A stretch of DNA of 64,000 nucleotides from Pyropia haitanensis (taxonomy: Eukaryota; Rhodophyta; Bangiophyceae; Bangiales; Bangiaceae). Of the stretch, positions 44,701 to 54,200 are shown in pieces (positions within the stretch are counted from its first letter, which is position 1; each line of letters starts with the position of its first letter). The position numbers and the translations under genes are program-made. The stretch lies in the NCBI GenBank assembly GCA_008729055.1, contig SDUX01000005.1, positions 1 to 64,000 on the forward strand, read 5' to 3'. The notes beneath the pieces are model-generated. The model searched no databases. It was not told the origin of the DNA and saw nothing but the letters and a program-made list of their open reading frames with translations.

Positions 44701-45154
44701 CAAAAACAGGGCACCTTTGAACGAGGTCCCGAGCAAGACGTTGCCGACTGATCAGAGCTTCGGGTTTCCTGAGGGAGGCAGTGATAGAAATGTTCTTGGT
44801 TGAGATCTTGTTTTTCTTGTTGTTGATTTTGGCGTCCTTGTCATCGCGCCACTTTTTTCCCGGGATGAGGTCGTACGCGCTTAAGTCACAAGCAGCGAAC
44901 CGAAGTCGCTTTTGGTACGGTCCGATGTGAATCTCAAGAGGGTCAACGGTTTCAGCGAGGACATGGGAGCGGCAATCGGGCATGCTTGCCGCGAAGTCCG
45001 TTCCATTCGTGTTTACATGCAGGGAGGTAACGAGGCGCCTTGAGACGACGTTGATGGGAGATCCGTCGTTGAACAGCACCTTAACAACTTTTCCATTGAC
45101 AGAAGCAGTAGAAAGCAGAAGCCCGAGTCGCGGGCCTTCAAATGGTGACGACAT
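41705..45154 (-). CDS. pol: gypsy pol, 1149 aa, PR-RT-RH-IN-chromodomain
   Basis: The frame is unbroken from ATG 45154. A protease-like region (VLFNDGSPINVVSRRLV) stands at residues 25-45 but has N-D-G where D-[S/T]-G is expected. Reverse transcriptase follows, with YLDD at about 44039-44050. In RNase H the first motif reads VSTHASGYAVGAVL, with His (codon at 43604-43606) where a catalytic Asp is usual. Integrase has its HHCC finger (CDLCQRNK) and DDE residues (MDFVT, CDRDR, DGQTE). A chromodomain (VDFIIRSRKRRGRLQYLVKW) closes the protein. Pol is in the -1 frame relative to gag and is open back into the gag end, so a Gag-Pol fusion by frameshift is plausible. The altered protease and RNase H residues suggest a recently disabled copy. 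Confidence 0.95.
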   Translation of the reverse strand: MSSPFEGPRLGLLLSTASVNGKVVKVLFNDGSPINVVSRRLVTSLHVNTNGTDFAASMPDCRSHVLAETVDPLEIHIGPYQKRLRFAACDLSAYDLIPGKKWRDDKDAKINNKKNKISTKNISITASLRKPEALISRQRLARDLVQRCPVFAIYLQSVDPSSTFDINAITMGQGEDKKEVQEILKKYADVFLYELSDGLPPERSHKFSIKLTDDAQPRRSGIYRPAEWELEELKTQLAGLIKKGFIQPSTSSWRSFVLFAAKKDGGWQMCIDYRALKKATIKNAYPLPRIDDIFDQMRKAKYFTKIDLRSGYHQIRLDPETIPLTAFGTKYGFYECNVVHFGLTNAPAVFMNLMNDVFRPYLYDCICVYLDDILVCSEIYDDHLKHLRLALEKLREHKLYAKLSKCQFARTTVDYLGHVISEKGFSMEDYKVQAILTWATPRSKKDVQSFLGMVNFHCRFIKGLAAVATPLTRLTGNVDFEWTPDAQKAFEQLQDLTTSAPVLRPFDKRYPIYVSTHASGYAVGAVLEQDDGRGRRPVAYLSLTFNIHEQRYSIRERELLAVVQAIRNWRCYFYGRPFEVHTDHESLRYLSTQEKLNDRQVKWLDCLDQFQFKIVPIKGTSNPVADALSRQPQDAPDQHARNQDLLSHVLTKTIEELRKKTEINNLMTINQSDQDLATLRQEYDADPEFTDLVKDPVSPYRLHMRLLKRGDRTCIPVGTLRQRLLHDYHDVPCQGHMGVKKTTKAIFSKYYWKTMRKDIQRYVQTCDLCQRNKASTHSPLGHLKPRDPPSQRWASVSMDFVTPLPLTPRGHNGIHFVVDRLSKMIRLAPMKPDCTAPVAAQLYHDHVYRHHGLPADVVCDRDRIFFSNFWQSLTEILKVKIKASSAYHPQTDGQTEIMNKKIEEILRNFVNHHQGDWDLLLVAAEVAYNRSLNAVTTYSPFFLNYGFEPKTVPMDILENSESSMPAVSDWLSGLQHAQETAISAIESANEARSAYANRHRRRCKIAVDGLMLLSTKHLMPDAFQGARKLMPKYSGPYRVTESINDVTFRLDLPQAVLDRKVHSAFHASLLKPYRADPYGRLPPVPPLVAFPDGSVEYDVDFIIRSRKRRGRLQYLVKWKGCDVSENSWLTKQDLANAPEVLDAFLRRAS

Positions 45155-45207
45155 ATATTTAGGAACCGAAGGAGCGTCTTTCGCAGATGTTGAGGACTGT
45201 TGCTGCT

Positions 45208-46086
45208 TCAGTTCCGCTGGCCTTTTGCGCAGTCCTTAGCCATGTGTCCTTTCTCGCGACAGCGAAGGCAGAGACCCTCGCGCATGCAGCGCTGGCGCTT
45301 GTCTGGCGTCAGCTTTTCGATCTTGATGCTGGAGATGTCCATCGGGACAACGCCCGTGGTCGGTGGCTTCCCAGAGGTGCTGTTAACATTGCTGGTGATA
45401 CGGGACACTCCAGCCTTGGCCGCTTCCACGCGCAGGGCGTCCGTCATTAGTGATTCAAGATCGGTGTACGTCTTGAGGCACAGTGCCTGCCAAATGTTGC
45501 GCTTCAGGCCTCGGCTATAGCGGTCGATTATTTCCGCTTCAGTGATGTCCGGGATGTCCAAGAGGACGCTCAGAAAAGTCCTGTTGAACGCCCCGACGTC
45601 CTTGATTTGGCGCCATGAGTGCAGCTTGTCCCGCGCCGCCTGCGTCTTGTTCAGAGGGCTGAAGCGACGGATGAGTGCAGCCCGAAAGGTAGCCCAGTCG
45701 GGGACCGCCGTCGTCCGACTGTAGGTATGCCACCAGATGAACGCTTCACCGTCCAGGTAGGTGCAGGCGATCCGGCACGCTTCGTCAGAGTCAGTCAGCC
45801 GCACATATGAGTCCATGTGCGAGCACCATGTTTCAATTGTCCCGGGCTTGCCGGAGAACAGCGCGGGCATATTCGGCCTCGCAGTCGTCGCGCCTCCACT
45901 AGTGGCCTTAGCCTTGGCGTCGGACAGCTGTTTCTTGGCGTCCGCCAATTCAACCTTATGAGCCTCGAGCTCGGCGCTCATCTGCGAGACGAACGCTGTA
46001 AGTTGATTCCATGACTCCGCGGAGGGTGCGGTTGAGGCCGTGCCCGGATTAATCGGACTTACAGCTGTAGGATTCGGGGGGTTCAT
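45208..46086 (-). CDS. gag: gypsy gag with CCHC knuckle
   Basis: ATG 46086 (MNPPNPTAVSPINPG) is the first start after which the sequence looks like gag. A coiled coil (MSAELEAHKVELADAKKQLS) is followed by the capsid-type region with GEAFIWWHTYSRT, LIRRFSPLNKTQAARDKLHS and YSRGLKRNIWQ. The CCHC zinc knuckle LCLRCREKGHMAKDC is near the C-terminus. The length, about 292 residues, is normal for a chromovirus. The stop (TGA, 45208-45210) follows AKGQRN. An AAAAG run eight codons before it could favour slippage into the pol frame. Confidence 0.9.
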   Translation of the reverse strand: MNPPNPTAVSPINPGTASTAPSAESWNQLTAFVSQMSAELEAHKVELADAKKQLSDAKAKATSGGATTARPNMPALFSGKPGTIETWCSHMDSYVRLTDSDEACRIACTYLDGEAFIWWHTYSRTTAVPDWATFRAALIRRFSPLNKTQAARDKLHSWRQIKDVGAFNRTFLSVLLDIPDITEAEIIDRYSRGLKRNIWQALCLKTYTDLESLMTDALRVEAAKAGVSRITSNVNSTSGKPPTTGVVPMDISSIKIEKLTPDKRQRCMREGLCLRCREKGHMAKDCAKGQRN

Positions 46087-46877
46087 TGCGTACTGGGTTA
46101 GGTCCGCAACAATCAAATTAACCCAACAGATCCGGTTTGACTTACTCCGGCAGAGCACGGGGCAAGTCTTACAAGATGTGCAAGTTAATTTGAGCAAGCA
46201 AAATAGTGCTGCACTAGCTCTGGACAAGCGCGGCCGTCGTGGCTACCACGTTTCCAAAGATGGACAACACTATTTGATGGGTCACAAGCGATGCGATGAA
46301 GCAAAATTCGAAGACTCAAATCACGCAATCGGATTTTCCCGCCGGCCGCCGCGCACGGGCCCGAGTCGGGTCGTGCCGGATTTCCACGCGGGGGGATCAA
46401 AGGGGGAAAATCGCGTCTCTTGCACAGATCCTGGGGGCTGTAGCGAGGTGTCAGTCAATGCGGCGCGCCAGCGTGCGGTGGTGATCCTTGCCACGCGCTG
46501 GTGGCGTTCGAAGTGCTCGACCGTCTCAAACTCGCGATCGCATAGGTCGCAACGAGGGCGGGTCTCTGGACGGTTGACCGTATTGCGGTGGCGCCGCGAC
46601 CAGCGATGGTCGCGCAGCACTGTCAGGCTGTTGCAACGCACACCGCACGGCTTGCAATCGTATTTGCCCTTGGGGATGGTCTTGGCGATCCGGCGCTGCT
46701 CCCGCTGCTCCGCTGCGCGCGCGGTCGTCGGTCGGATATGGCCGATTCGTGGGGCCGGCGGCGCGATGTAGCGCCGGGCGGCGTCCTGCGCGGGCAGCAG
46801 CAGGCGCCGGTTGGTTGGGACCGCCGGGCCTGACGTGGCCAGGCCCTCACCCTTGCGCGAGAGGGGGGGCTTGGATG
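46087..46877 (-). other. gypsy leader, proximal part
   Basis: This is the transcribed leader between gag and the hAT-like insertion. It holds a - strand frame with CDLCDREFETVEHFERHQR (about 46470-46570), which has the C-x2-C...H-x4-H spacing of a C2H2 zinc finger. That may be captured coding sequence. No other feature seen. Confidence 0.4.
46470..46641 (-). CDS. short ORF with a C2H2-like zinc finger
   Basis: Within the gypsy leader a - strand frame reads CNSLTVLRDHRWSRRHRNTV and then CDLCDREFETVEHFERHQR. Both resemble C2H2 fingers; the second has full C-x2-C-x(about 12)-H-x4-H spacing if the final residues are counted. It could be a captured fragment of a zinc-finger gene or an upstream ORF of the retrotransposon. 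No start codon choice is convincing. Confidence 0.3.
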
Positions 46878-47430
46878 TAAGGTTGTCAGTCGTTAAGAAA
46901 AGTCGTTAAACGAAAGTCGTTAAACGATCGTTATAACGATCGTTAAATCGTTAAGGTCCAGGGACGAAAACTCGTTAAAATTGTTAATTCCCGGCGCCTG
47001 TGTATTTACATGTCGGGCAGTGCAATTCTGGAGGACGGTGCCACATGCGCGCTCAGTCCAAGACTTGAGGGTCCGGATTGCTGACTTCACGGCTGCCCTC
47101 CGCGCGCTCCTGCCACCAACGAGGCCACCGGCGCAGACTGCACCACTACTCTTCCTTTTCGTCGCTTTTGGGCGCCTCTGAGCAGCTAGATGGACCTCTG
47201 GGCTGCCTTTCGCAAAACCAGCGACCACGTGCTGGACGGCAATGGAAAGGCGACCAACTATTGGTTTGCCTTGTGCCGCGCCTGCGAGGCAGCCCACCAA
47301 CAGTACCAGTATAATGTAAGTAGTTAACAAATACGTCGGTAAGGTGGGTCGTTAAAGTCGTTAAACGACATCGTTAAAGTCGTTAAACGATCGTTAACTC
47401 GGTAAGGTTTTTCTTAACGATCGTTAAGTG
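46878..47430 (+). mobile_element. hAT-like short element with GTCGTTAAACGA repeats
   Basis: Both ends (46878-46970 and 47335-47430) are packed with the near-palindrome TCGTTAAACGA, CGATCGTT and GTTAAGAAAA, arranged roughly inverted between the two ends. Near the left end CAGGGACGAAAACTCGTTAA resembles a hAT terminal repeat. Between the ends is a BED-finger exon on +. The element sits in the gypsy leader and reads against it. The exact ends and the expected 8-bp target duplication could not be settled. Confidence 0.55.
47190..47315 (+). pseudogene. BED zinc finger first exon of hAT transposase
   Basis: ATG 47190 opens MDLWAAFRKTSDHVLDGNGK followed by NYWFALCRACEAAHQQY. The W..F.K start, the C-x2-C pair and the following histidine match a BED finger, the DNA-binding N-terminus of hAT transposases. 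It ends at a good splice donor, AAT/GTAAGT, at 47316, and the frame stops soon after. No catalytic domain follows within the element, so only exon 1 survives. Confidence 0.5.
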
Positions 47431-47875
47431 CCATCCTTATTGGATGCGGCTGGCGCCGCCGATGCGGCCGTCGCCGCCACAGAGGATGACGTGAAGGCGC
47501 CCGCCGGGGTGCCACGTGCCGCCGCGGTGTCGCGCGCCGCCGGGGTGCCGCGCGCCGTCGGAAGGCGCGCCGTCGCCGCCGAGGAAGTCGGGGCGTTCGC
47601 CAACGCCGAGGAAGAAAATTCCGAACCTGATTTGCCACTCACTGGGTTTCAACAATCAGTCGACCAAAAGAAAAAAACCGTGACAGGGGCCACCAGGGCA
47701 GTGTCAGGGCAGTGTTCTTTCGGTATGATTCGTGGAACCCGCTGCGTTCGTATTACAATGCCCGAGGCACGCCGAACACAGGGGCCAGCACGAGTGCACA
47801 AACACAGGGAGGGCCAAATCCAGGACGGAATCGCAACGTCACCGCCAAGAAGTCAAACTATTTGAAGCTACCACA
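47431..47875 (-). other. gypsy leader, distal part, with primer-site-like TGGTAGC
   Basis: On the element strand TGGTAGC (47873-47867) begins two bases after the 5' LTR. Seven bases match the 3' end of initiator methionine tRNA in many eukaryotes, after which the match fails. A small Ala/Ser/Thr-rich - strand frame (47424-47642) is present, without a domain. Confidence 0.45.
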
Positions 47876-48738
47876 TGTGAGGCAAAACCTACACACGGGC
47901 AGCCCTCAACGTACTGGTGCCGGTGTCAGCAACCCGTGCAAGCCAATGAGGATGCCGGGCGCGGGGAAGGTGACGGGTGGGGTGACGGTGATAAGGGTGG
48001 GGAAGAGGATGGGCGTGACGTCGGTGAGGGTCGAGGGGGTCGAGGGTACAGGACGTCTTTGTGTCTCTGTCTGTGGTGGTCCCCCCAAGGTCTTTACCGG
48101 TGGCGCCCACACTCACGCATTATATACCCCCAGGGGGGCACCCAGGGTGCCCCAAAGCATGCGATTGCCCGTCGTGCGGGCGGACGGCACCAAAGCTCTC
48201 AAAACAAAGCATGGGCTCTCAGAACAAAGCAAGGGTGGGCGTGTGCGCCTCAAGGCGCCCCACCAGAAAGCCCCAAACGGGGGGGGGACGGTGTGCGGCG
48301 CTTGTAGCGCCGCGCGGCTGGCCTCACGCGCCATTCGACCCGAAAAGCCTCACAGGCGTATAAGCAGACGCCAGTCTTCGAGTCGAATATCTCCCGTGGG
48401 TCAGCCAGTCTTGTCGCTCCCATTGGTCCACGGAAAGATTGTTCCGGCTTGCTGACGCGTCAGAGATGTGGCTCGTCTTTTGGTCCGTTAGTCCGTTGAT
48501 CCGTTCGAGACTGTACCCGTCGGCAGATGAGTCAGGGTAGTGACGGTTAGCCAATCCGCGGCTCCCGTGCTGACCGTCCGTTAGTAGTAGATTATCGGAC
48601 GGACACCGCGGCATGCCCCAGATTACCTTGAAGTTGATGCGTCTTGGAAGGAGTTGGCTTAGAAGGACAGGGAAGAAGAGGCGCCAGTCCTTATCCCCTA
48701 AGCTCCAGTCTTGGGGACTTAAGGGGCATATCCTTACG
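47876..48738 (-). repeat. 5' LTR, 863 bp
   Basis: Same length and ends as the 3' LTR except that the outer TG reads CG at 48738-48737, consistent with a single base change. TATATAA lies at about 48121-48127 in the LTR promoter position. Confidence 0.9.
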
Positions 48739-48889
48739 CCGAAGGGGGGGAGGGAGGCCCCGGCGGGCACCGGGGGTGTGTGGAAAGCAAGAGAGGGGGC
48801 GCTCGTGGCAAGCTCTGGGGCGGACGACGATGGGGCGGCGGGTTGCGTCATGGCGATGCCGTCAGACATATAGCACGTTTGCCCCATAA
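48739..48889. other. short spacer between LTR and MITE
   Basis: G-rich, no feature seen apart from the TAA at 48887-48889 duplicated by the MITE insertion. Confidence 0.5.
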
Positions 48890-49454
48890 GAGCACATCCA
48901 ACAATACCAGGATGGTCGCGAATACGTACACGTGGCTCTCATATTTGCTGGATGGGGTTCGAACGCTCAGCAGTCAATACAAACGGCCGCATGACGCCCC
49001 AACGGCAGGCCATACATGACGAATCTGAATCATATATTTTTGGTAAATACTCTGCCCATTCAGATCGCACGATGGGGTTGGTCTCTCCTGCGCCCCACTT
49101 TGTGTGAGAATGCGGAGCGAGCGGGACCATCCCCATCCTGTTGGCAACCTGTGAAACGAAATCGGACCAATGGGGTGACTGAAACGTGGCTGTGGACGAT
49201 CGCGGGCTCGCATCCCAGCTGCTTTTCTGATTCCGATTTGAAGCTACATTCGAGGCATGGGGTTGGGTCTTTGTTCTCCCACCGGCGTGAACCCATCCTT
49301 CCGCCTTTTCGGCTAGTCTGCGCCCCGTTCTACACAAGTCCTGCAAGACCCGTTGGGGCACGCCCCAACAGAAATGGGCATCCAACCAGAAGCGCGCACG
49401 TGTTCGCTGAAATGAATCATTTGACCGTTGGTCTCGACTTTGCTGGATGTGCTC
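48890..49454 (+). mobile_element. MITE copy A (565 bp, TNA target duplication)
   Basis: The ends are inverted repeats, GAGCACATCCAACAA at the left and TTGCTGGATGTGCTC at the right. TAA flanks both sides (48887-48889 and 49455-49457). There is no coding capacity. An internal palindrome GTTGGGGCACGCCCCAAC lies at about 49352-49369. Three-base TNA duplications and short terminal repeats point to the PIF/Harbinger group. Confidence 0.9.
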
Positions 49455-49750
49455 TAAGTGAGCGAGCCAGTAAAGAGCAAGTCCCCCAACTCGCAACGCA
49501 CACCTTCAAACGGGCGTCTGCGGCCTCAATAATGCGAATCGCCGCTTCCAACTGCCGGTCAGAGTGGTTGCAAAATGTCCTACCTGGCAAGTGCACCACG
49601 GCCGCCGACACCGCCTTCGACAAGTGGTCTCGATCATTCTCATTGATGCCCAAAACAGAGCCGTACACATTGTTCTTTGCGATGGCTTTCTTGTGCGCAA
49701 TCACCGTCCGGTGGTCCGTGTTGCCTTCCGAGACGTAGAAGCCTCCGCGG
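49455..49750 (-). pseudogene. unrecognised coding fragment cut by MITE A
   Basis: The - strand frame reads FYVSEGNTDHRTVIAHKKAI, INENDRDHLSKAVSAAVVHL and QLEAAIRIIEAADARLKVCV up to the MITE end. The composition is that of a real protein. Upstream it passes into a minisatellite, downstream into the MITE. No family recognised. It may be the remnant of a gene interrupted by MITE A. Confidence 0.35.
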
Positions 49751-49879
49751 CCGTTGGTGCGCGTACGCGACGGCCGCGCGACCCGCCGGCCCCGTCCACT
49801 CGACGACGGTCGAGGCAGCCGCACCCAGGCCGAGGGTGACGGCGCGACAGCAGCAGAAGGGAGGGCAGCGACCCTCGTA

Positions 49880-50625
49880 AAAGGGGCAAAGGCGACGACG
49901 CCCACAGCAGGGAGGGGGCGGCGACGACCACAGCAGGTGGGGGGGCGGCGACGCCTGCAGCAGGGGGCGGGGCGGCGACGCCCGCAGCAGGGGGCGGGGC
50001 GGCGACGCCCGCAGCAGGGGGCGGGGCGGCGACGCCCGCAGCGGGGGGGGGGGCGGCGACGCCCGCAGCAGGGGGCGGGGCGGCGACGCCCGCAACAGGG
50101 GGCGGGGCAACGACGCCCGCAGCAGAGGGGGGGGCGGCGACGCCCGCAGCAGGAGGGGGGGCGGCAACGCCCGCAGCAGGGGGGCGGGCGGCGACGCCCG
50201 AAGCAGGGGGGGGCGCGGGGAGGCCTCCTGCAGCAAGTGGGGGGGCGGCGACGCATACAGCAGGAGGGGGCACGGCGACGCCCGCCGTACGTGGGGGCGC
50301 AGGGACACCTTCAACAGCAAGTGGGGGAGTGGCGATGCGCACAGCAGCGAAAGGGGCAGCGACGCCTGCTGCAGCAAGTGGGGGAGCGGCGACGCCCACA
50401 GCAGCGGGGGGTGGGGCGACGCGCACAGCAGGGCCGAGGGCGGCGACGCCGGCAGCAGGGGGGGGCGCGGCAACGCCTCGTGCTGCATGTGGGGGGGCGG
50501 CTAAGCTTACAGCAGGGGAGGAGGCGGCGAAGCGCGCAGCAGGGGGCGCGGCGGCGACGCCTGCAGCAGAGGGGGGAACGGCGTCGCTCGCGGCAAGGGG
50601 GGGGGGGGAGACGCCCGCTGGAAAA
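49880..50625. repeat. 27-bp minisatellite GGCGGCGACGCCCGCAGCAGG
   Basis: About 25 units of 24-30 bp, very regular at 49960-50110 and more varied afterwards. On the - strand it reads as a nine-residue Pro/Ala repeat (AAGVAAPPP), which I regard as translated repeat rather than a protein. Confidence 0.9.
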
Positions 50626-51277
50626 CGGGCCACCTCCACAGGTCCAGGAATTGCGGCGCTTGCCGGACTGATCTCTAGATCGGCTGCCGCAGCAGCTGCA
50701 GCCGGCAGTCCATTGACTGAGAAAAAAAAAAAGCAGAGGTGTGCAGACAAAGAGACAAACGCTGCAAAAGAAGATGAAGCGCGCCACGCAAGTGTCAGAG
50801 TATGCGCCAACCGGATGGCGTACGTCGTAAATTGACCGTGCGACTGCGAGGGGCGAACGCAAAAGAGGGAAAAGAAAAAGAGAGTGAGGCAGCAATGGAG
50901 GGGGGGGCGCATGGACTAGTAATGCTGACGTGAGACCACGGGAAGGTACGTACCCGGGGTAGGTGCTCGCCACCGAAGAAAAGAACGACGTGGGGGCGGT
51001 GAAGGGGCATTACCCCGCTGCCTCCGTCGCTGTGGCATTGCACCAGGTGGTGACAACCTTGGTCGTTGAGGAGAGGAGGTACACAAATACGATGACCAGA
51101 GCACGGGCGGAGGTGACGGACGAGCGATCTCCACGGACCCACGGCCGCTTTGTCAACCCTCCAGCACCAGCCCAGACGAGTCGCCGCGGCAGGGCACTCA
51201 TGGCGAACAATTACTGGTCGATTGGCAACCTTTTGAGGGCAAAAAATCAAAAAAAAACTCCACGAACAGCGACTTTT
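50626..51277. other. spacer, no gene recognised
   Basis: Contains an A-run at 50721-50734 and G-rich patches. A - strand frame at 51010-51210 starts MSALPRRLVWAGAGG and has a hydrophobic stretch (ALVIVFVYLLSS) but no further support. Confidence 0.35.
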
Positions 51278-54200
51278 TCATGAAAGGCTAGAAAATGGCT
51301 CGCGCGGATGAAGGATGTGGTGCTTTCCACGGGTGTACAGCGTTGCGACAACAGCGTCAATGGCTCCCACGGCGACGTACCGCCTGAGCCCCCCAAGGCT
51401 CGAGAAGCAAGGCAGCCCAAAGCGAGTCTCAGGCAAGCCGTACTTGCCCAGACGGTCTCCCCCGGACCGAATACACTCAATAGAAGCAAAAGCCAAGGGT
51501 GTTCCGGACGCAAAAACCGCCACGTAGTGCAAGACCAGTCCGTAGACAGTGACGTTCACCGCTTGCTCCGCTCCGTCGGCACCCTCCACACGGTCGCTGG
51601 ACCGCACGCGCACGAAGTTGTTTCGACGACGTGCCCCGTCATCGTCTGACGGGCAGCTCCGTGAGCCCGCCACAACGCCATTTTCCAGTCGCACACGAAA
51701 ATATTTCAGACCGCGTATGGCGTCCGGCACCGGGTCCACACGCTCGGCCGTGAGCACAGCCTTCATCGCGTCAAGCTCGACTCCGGACAGCATTGCTGGC
51801 TTGCTTCGCGGCGGCAGAAGCACAAATCTTGAATTATCGCCCGATGGAAACGGAGTTTCAACCGGAGATGTTGACGGATGTATCTTGCCATTGGCCTCAG
51901 CCCACTCCTCAGGTAAAAATGTTTCACCGAACGCCGTAATCAGCTCGGCCTGATACTTGCGCGAGATGGATTTGACTAAGCTCGGGTACGCATTCGACCT
52001 TGACCCGACGAGCTTCGGAAGAGTTCCAATCAATCGTTTCATGACAAATTGTCAGTAAGTCCAGATTGGACCGCAGCTGCGCACGTTCGACGCGATGTCC
52101 AGAACAGCAGCAACTGTTGACCGGCAGAGAGGAAGTCTGGCCTCCACCCCCCCGTAAACGTGAGTGTAGTACTCGCGACAAAAGCTCTTGAAGCTGGCGT
52201 CTGCGGCCTCAACCTCGCTCAATGAAACAGGTTAAGGTCGAAACAGGATGCGACTGGCCCGTACCAGGTGCATCAGCATGTCGTACAAGGCGGGCGACAC
52301 GCGGTTGGCAAGTACAACTTCGGCCGTGCATAAGAGCACATCCAACAATGCCAAGATGGTCGCGAATACGTACACGTGGCTCTCATATTTGCTGGATGGG
52401 GTTCGAACGCTCAGCAGTCAATATAAATGGCCGCATGACGCCCCAACGGCAGGCCATACATGACGAATCTGAATCATATATTTTTTGGTAAATACTCTGC
52501 CCATTCAGATCGCACGATGGGGTTGGTCTCTCCTGCGCCCCATTTTGTGTGAGAATGCGGAGCGAGCGGGACCATCCCCATCCTGTTGGCGACCTGTGAA
52601 ACGAAATCGGACCAATGGGGTGACTGAAACGTGGCTGTGGACGATCGCGGGCTCGCATCCCAGCTGCTTTTCTGATTCCGATTTGAAGCTACATTCGAGA
52701 AATGGGGTTGGGTCTTTGTTCTCCCACCGGCGTGAACCCATCCTTCCGCCTTTTCGGCTAGTCTGCGCCCCGTTCTACACAAGTCCTGCAAGACCCGTTG
52801 GGGCACGCCCCAACAGAAATGGGCATCCAACCAGAAGCGCGCACGTGTTCGCTGAAATGAATCATTTGACCGTTGGTCCCGACGTTGCTGGATGTGCTCT
52901 AACAAGAAAAACATCCAGTCCACAGCCTTGTGTGACCGGAAAGATATCGCCAAATTCCGGAGAGAACGCGCTGGAGAGCACGGCACAGTAGCCCGTGCAT
53001 TGCGTAGTTCCGCCCCAATATCTGCGACAACAGCTGGAGGAAGAGCGAGGTGACTGAATTCCGCTGGCCCGCCGAGCTGGCCGGAAAAAATCGACCACAG
53101 GAGGGGCGCCACGTTCAGGAGGAGGAGGTGCATGCAGTCGTAGGGCATCAGAGAAGATCCGACGTCCCACAAGTACTTCACCGCCGGGTATTTAGCTCGC
53201 TGTTCAGGACTTGGCGATAAAAACAGGGAGTATCCCTTGAAACCTGTGCGCTTGCTCAATTCCTTCACATGGCTCCGCGGCCTGCCGTTTCGACGCGCTC
53301 TCTCAACTAGGTTGACTTGCGCGGCGACTGAAGCGGCTGTGCGGCGGGGAGCTGAGCAGTTGTCCACTGCGAAGAGGACTTGGTTCGTCCTCGAGTTGAC
53401 CAGCGGGTAGTACGTGTGTGACTTATAGTACACTCCGCTGAAGGTGCGGAACCGGTTCGGCTGGTACCCGTTGTGCCCGGTGGCACTCGCGATCTTATCC
53501 CCGGCGGGCATGTCGGTGGAGACATGCAGCATGAAACCGCGGAGGGTTTGCAGCCCCTGCCTGCCCGCCGCGGTCACCCCAGGCACTCCAATAGCAAGGG
53601 TGTTTAGCTCTTCCGCAATTGGGTCAAGATATGACTCCAAATTCGCCGGCTGCTTCGGTCCAGGAGTGACGCAAAGCAGTATTTGGTTGACCAGGCTCGT
53701 TCTAGAATCTGCTGGTCAGTTGAGATTGTTGCCACGACTGGCCATCCTTGAAATCCTTGTTGTCGCCAAGCTTCAAAACCGTCGGCGGAAAGGCGGAAAG
53801 CAACGTCCGTGTCTGCTTGGAAGTAGCCTTGCTGGACTGCATTTCCGAAGTTTGACCCGTCGTACCAATCATCGATGCTGATTCTTGGTTGGGATGCTCG
53901 CTGTCTCGCGTGCGCCATGCCAGCAGTCATGTCCATTCCGAGGGTTGGATCTCCCAGCATCGCTGTCAGCCACGGGATCATCGGCCAATAAGTCACCTGC
54001 TTCCGAGGAGTGGTGGTGCCCGTCTTGTACTTTGCCTGCTTACATGTGTCGCAGGCGTCGAGGGTGGACCTCCCGGCCGCAAAGGCGACGCACCCAGCAG
54101 GGCAGGCATCAAAGAGTTTTTCCCGGAGGTCGACCGCAGCGCCGGCTAGCTTCTGCTGGCGATACGGAGAGCGGTACTTGAGCGAGTGACACTGCAGCCG

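Larger units (their letters stand above)
40832..48738 (-). mobile_element. near-complete Ty3/gypsy chromovirus with two LTRs
   Basis: The element reads from 48738 down to 40832 (7.9 kb): 5' LTR, primer-site-like TGGTAGC, long leader, gag, pol, polypurine tract, 3' LTR. The two LTRs are about 97% alike by eye, so insertion was not very recent. The 5-base flanks (AGTAC at the 40832 end, CCGAA at the 48738 end) do not match, so a target duplication is absent: the element was rearranged or recombined. A hAT-like insertion lies in the leader. Confidence 0.9.

Noticed and set aside
49701..50912. A 403-residue Pro/Ala-rich - strand frame and Arg/Gly-rich + strand frames
   Set aside because: The regular nine-residue pattern mirrors the 27-bp minisatellite exactly and is open in several phases. 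No flanking coding evidence.
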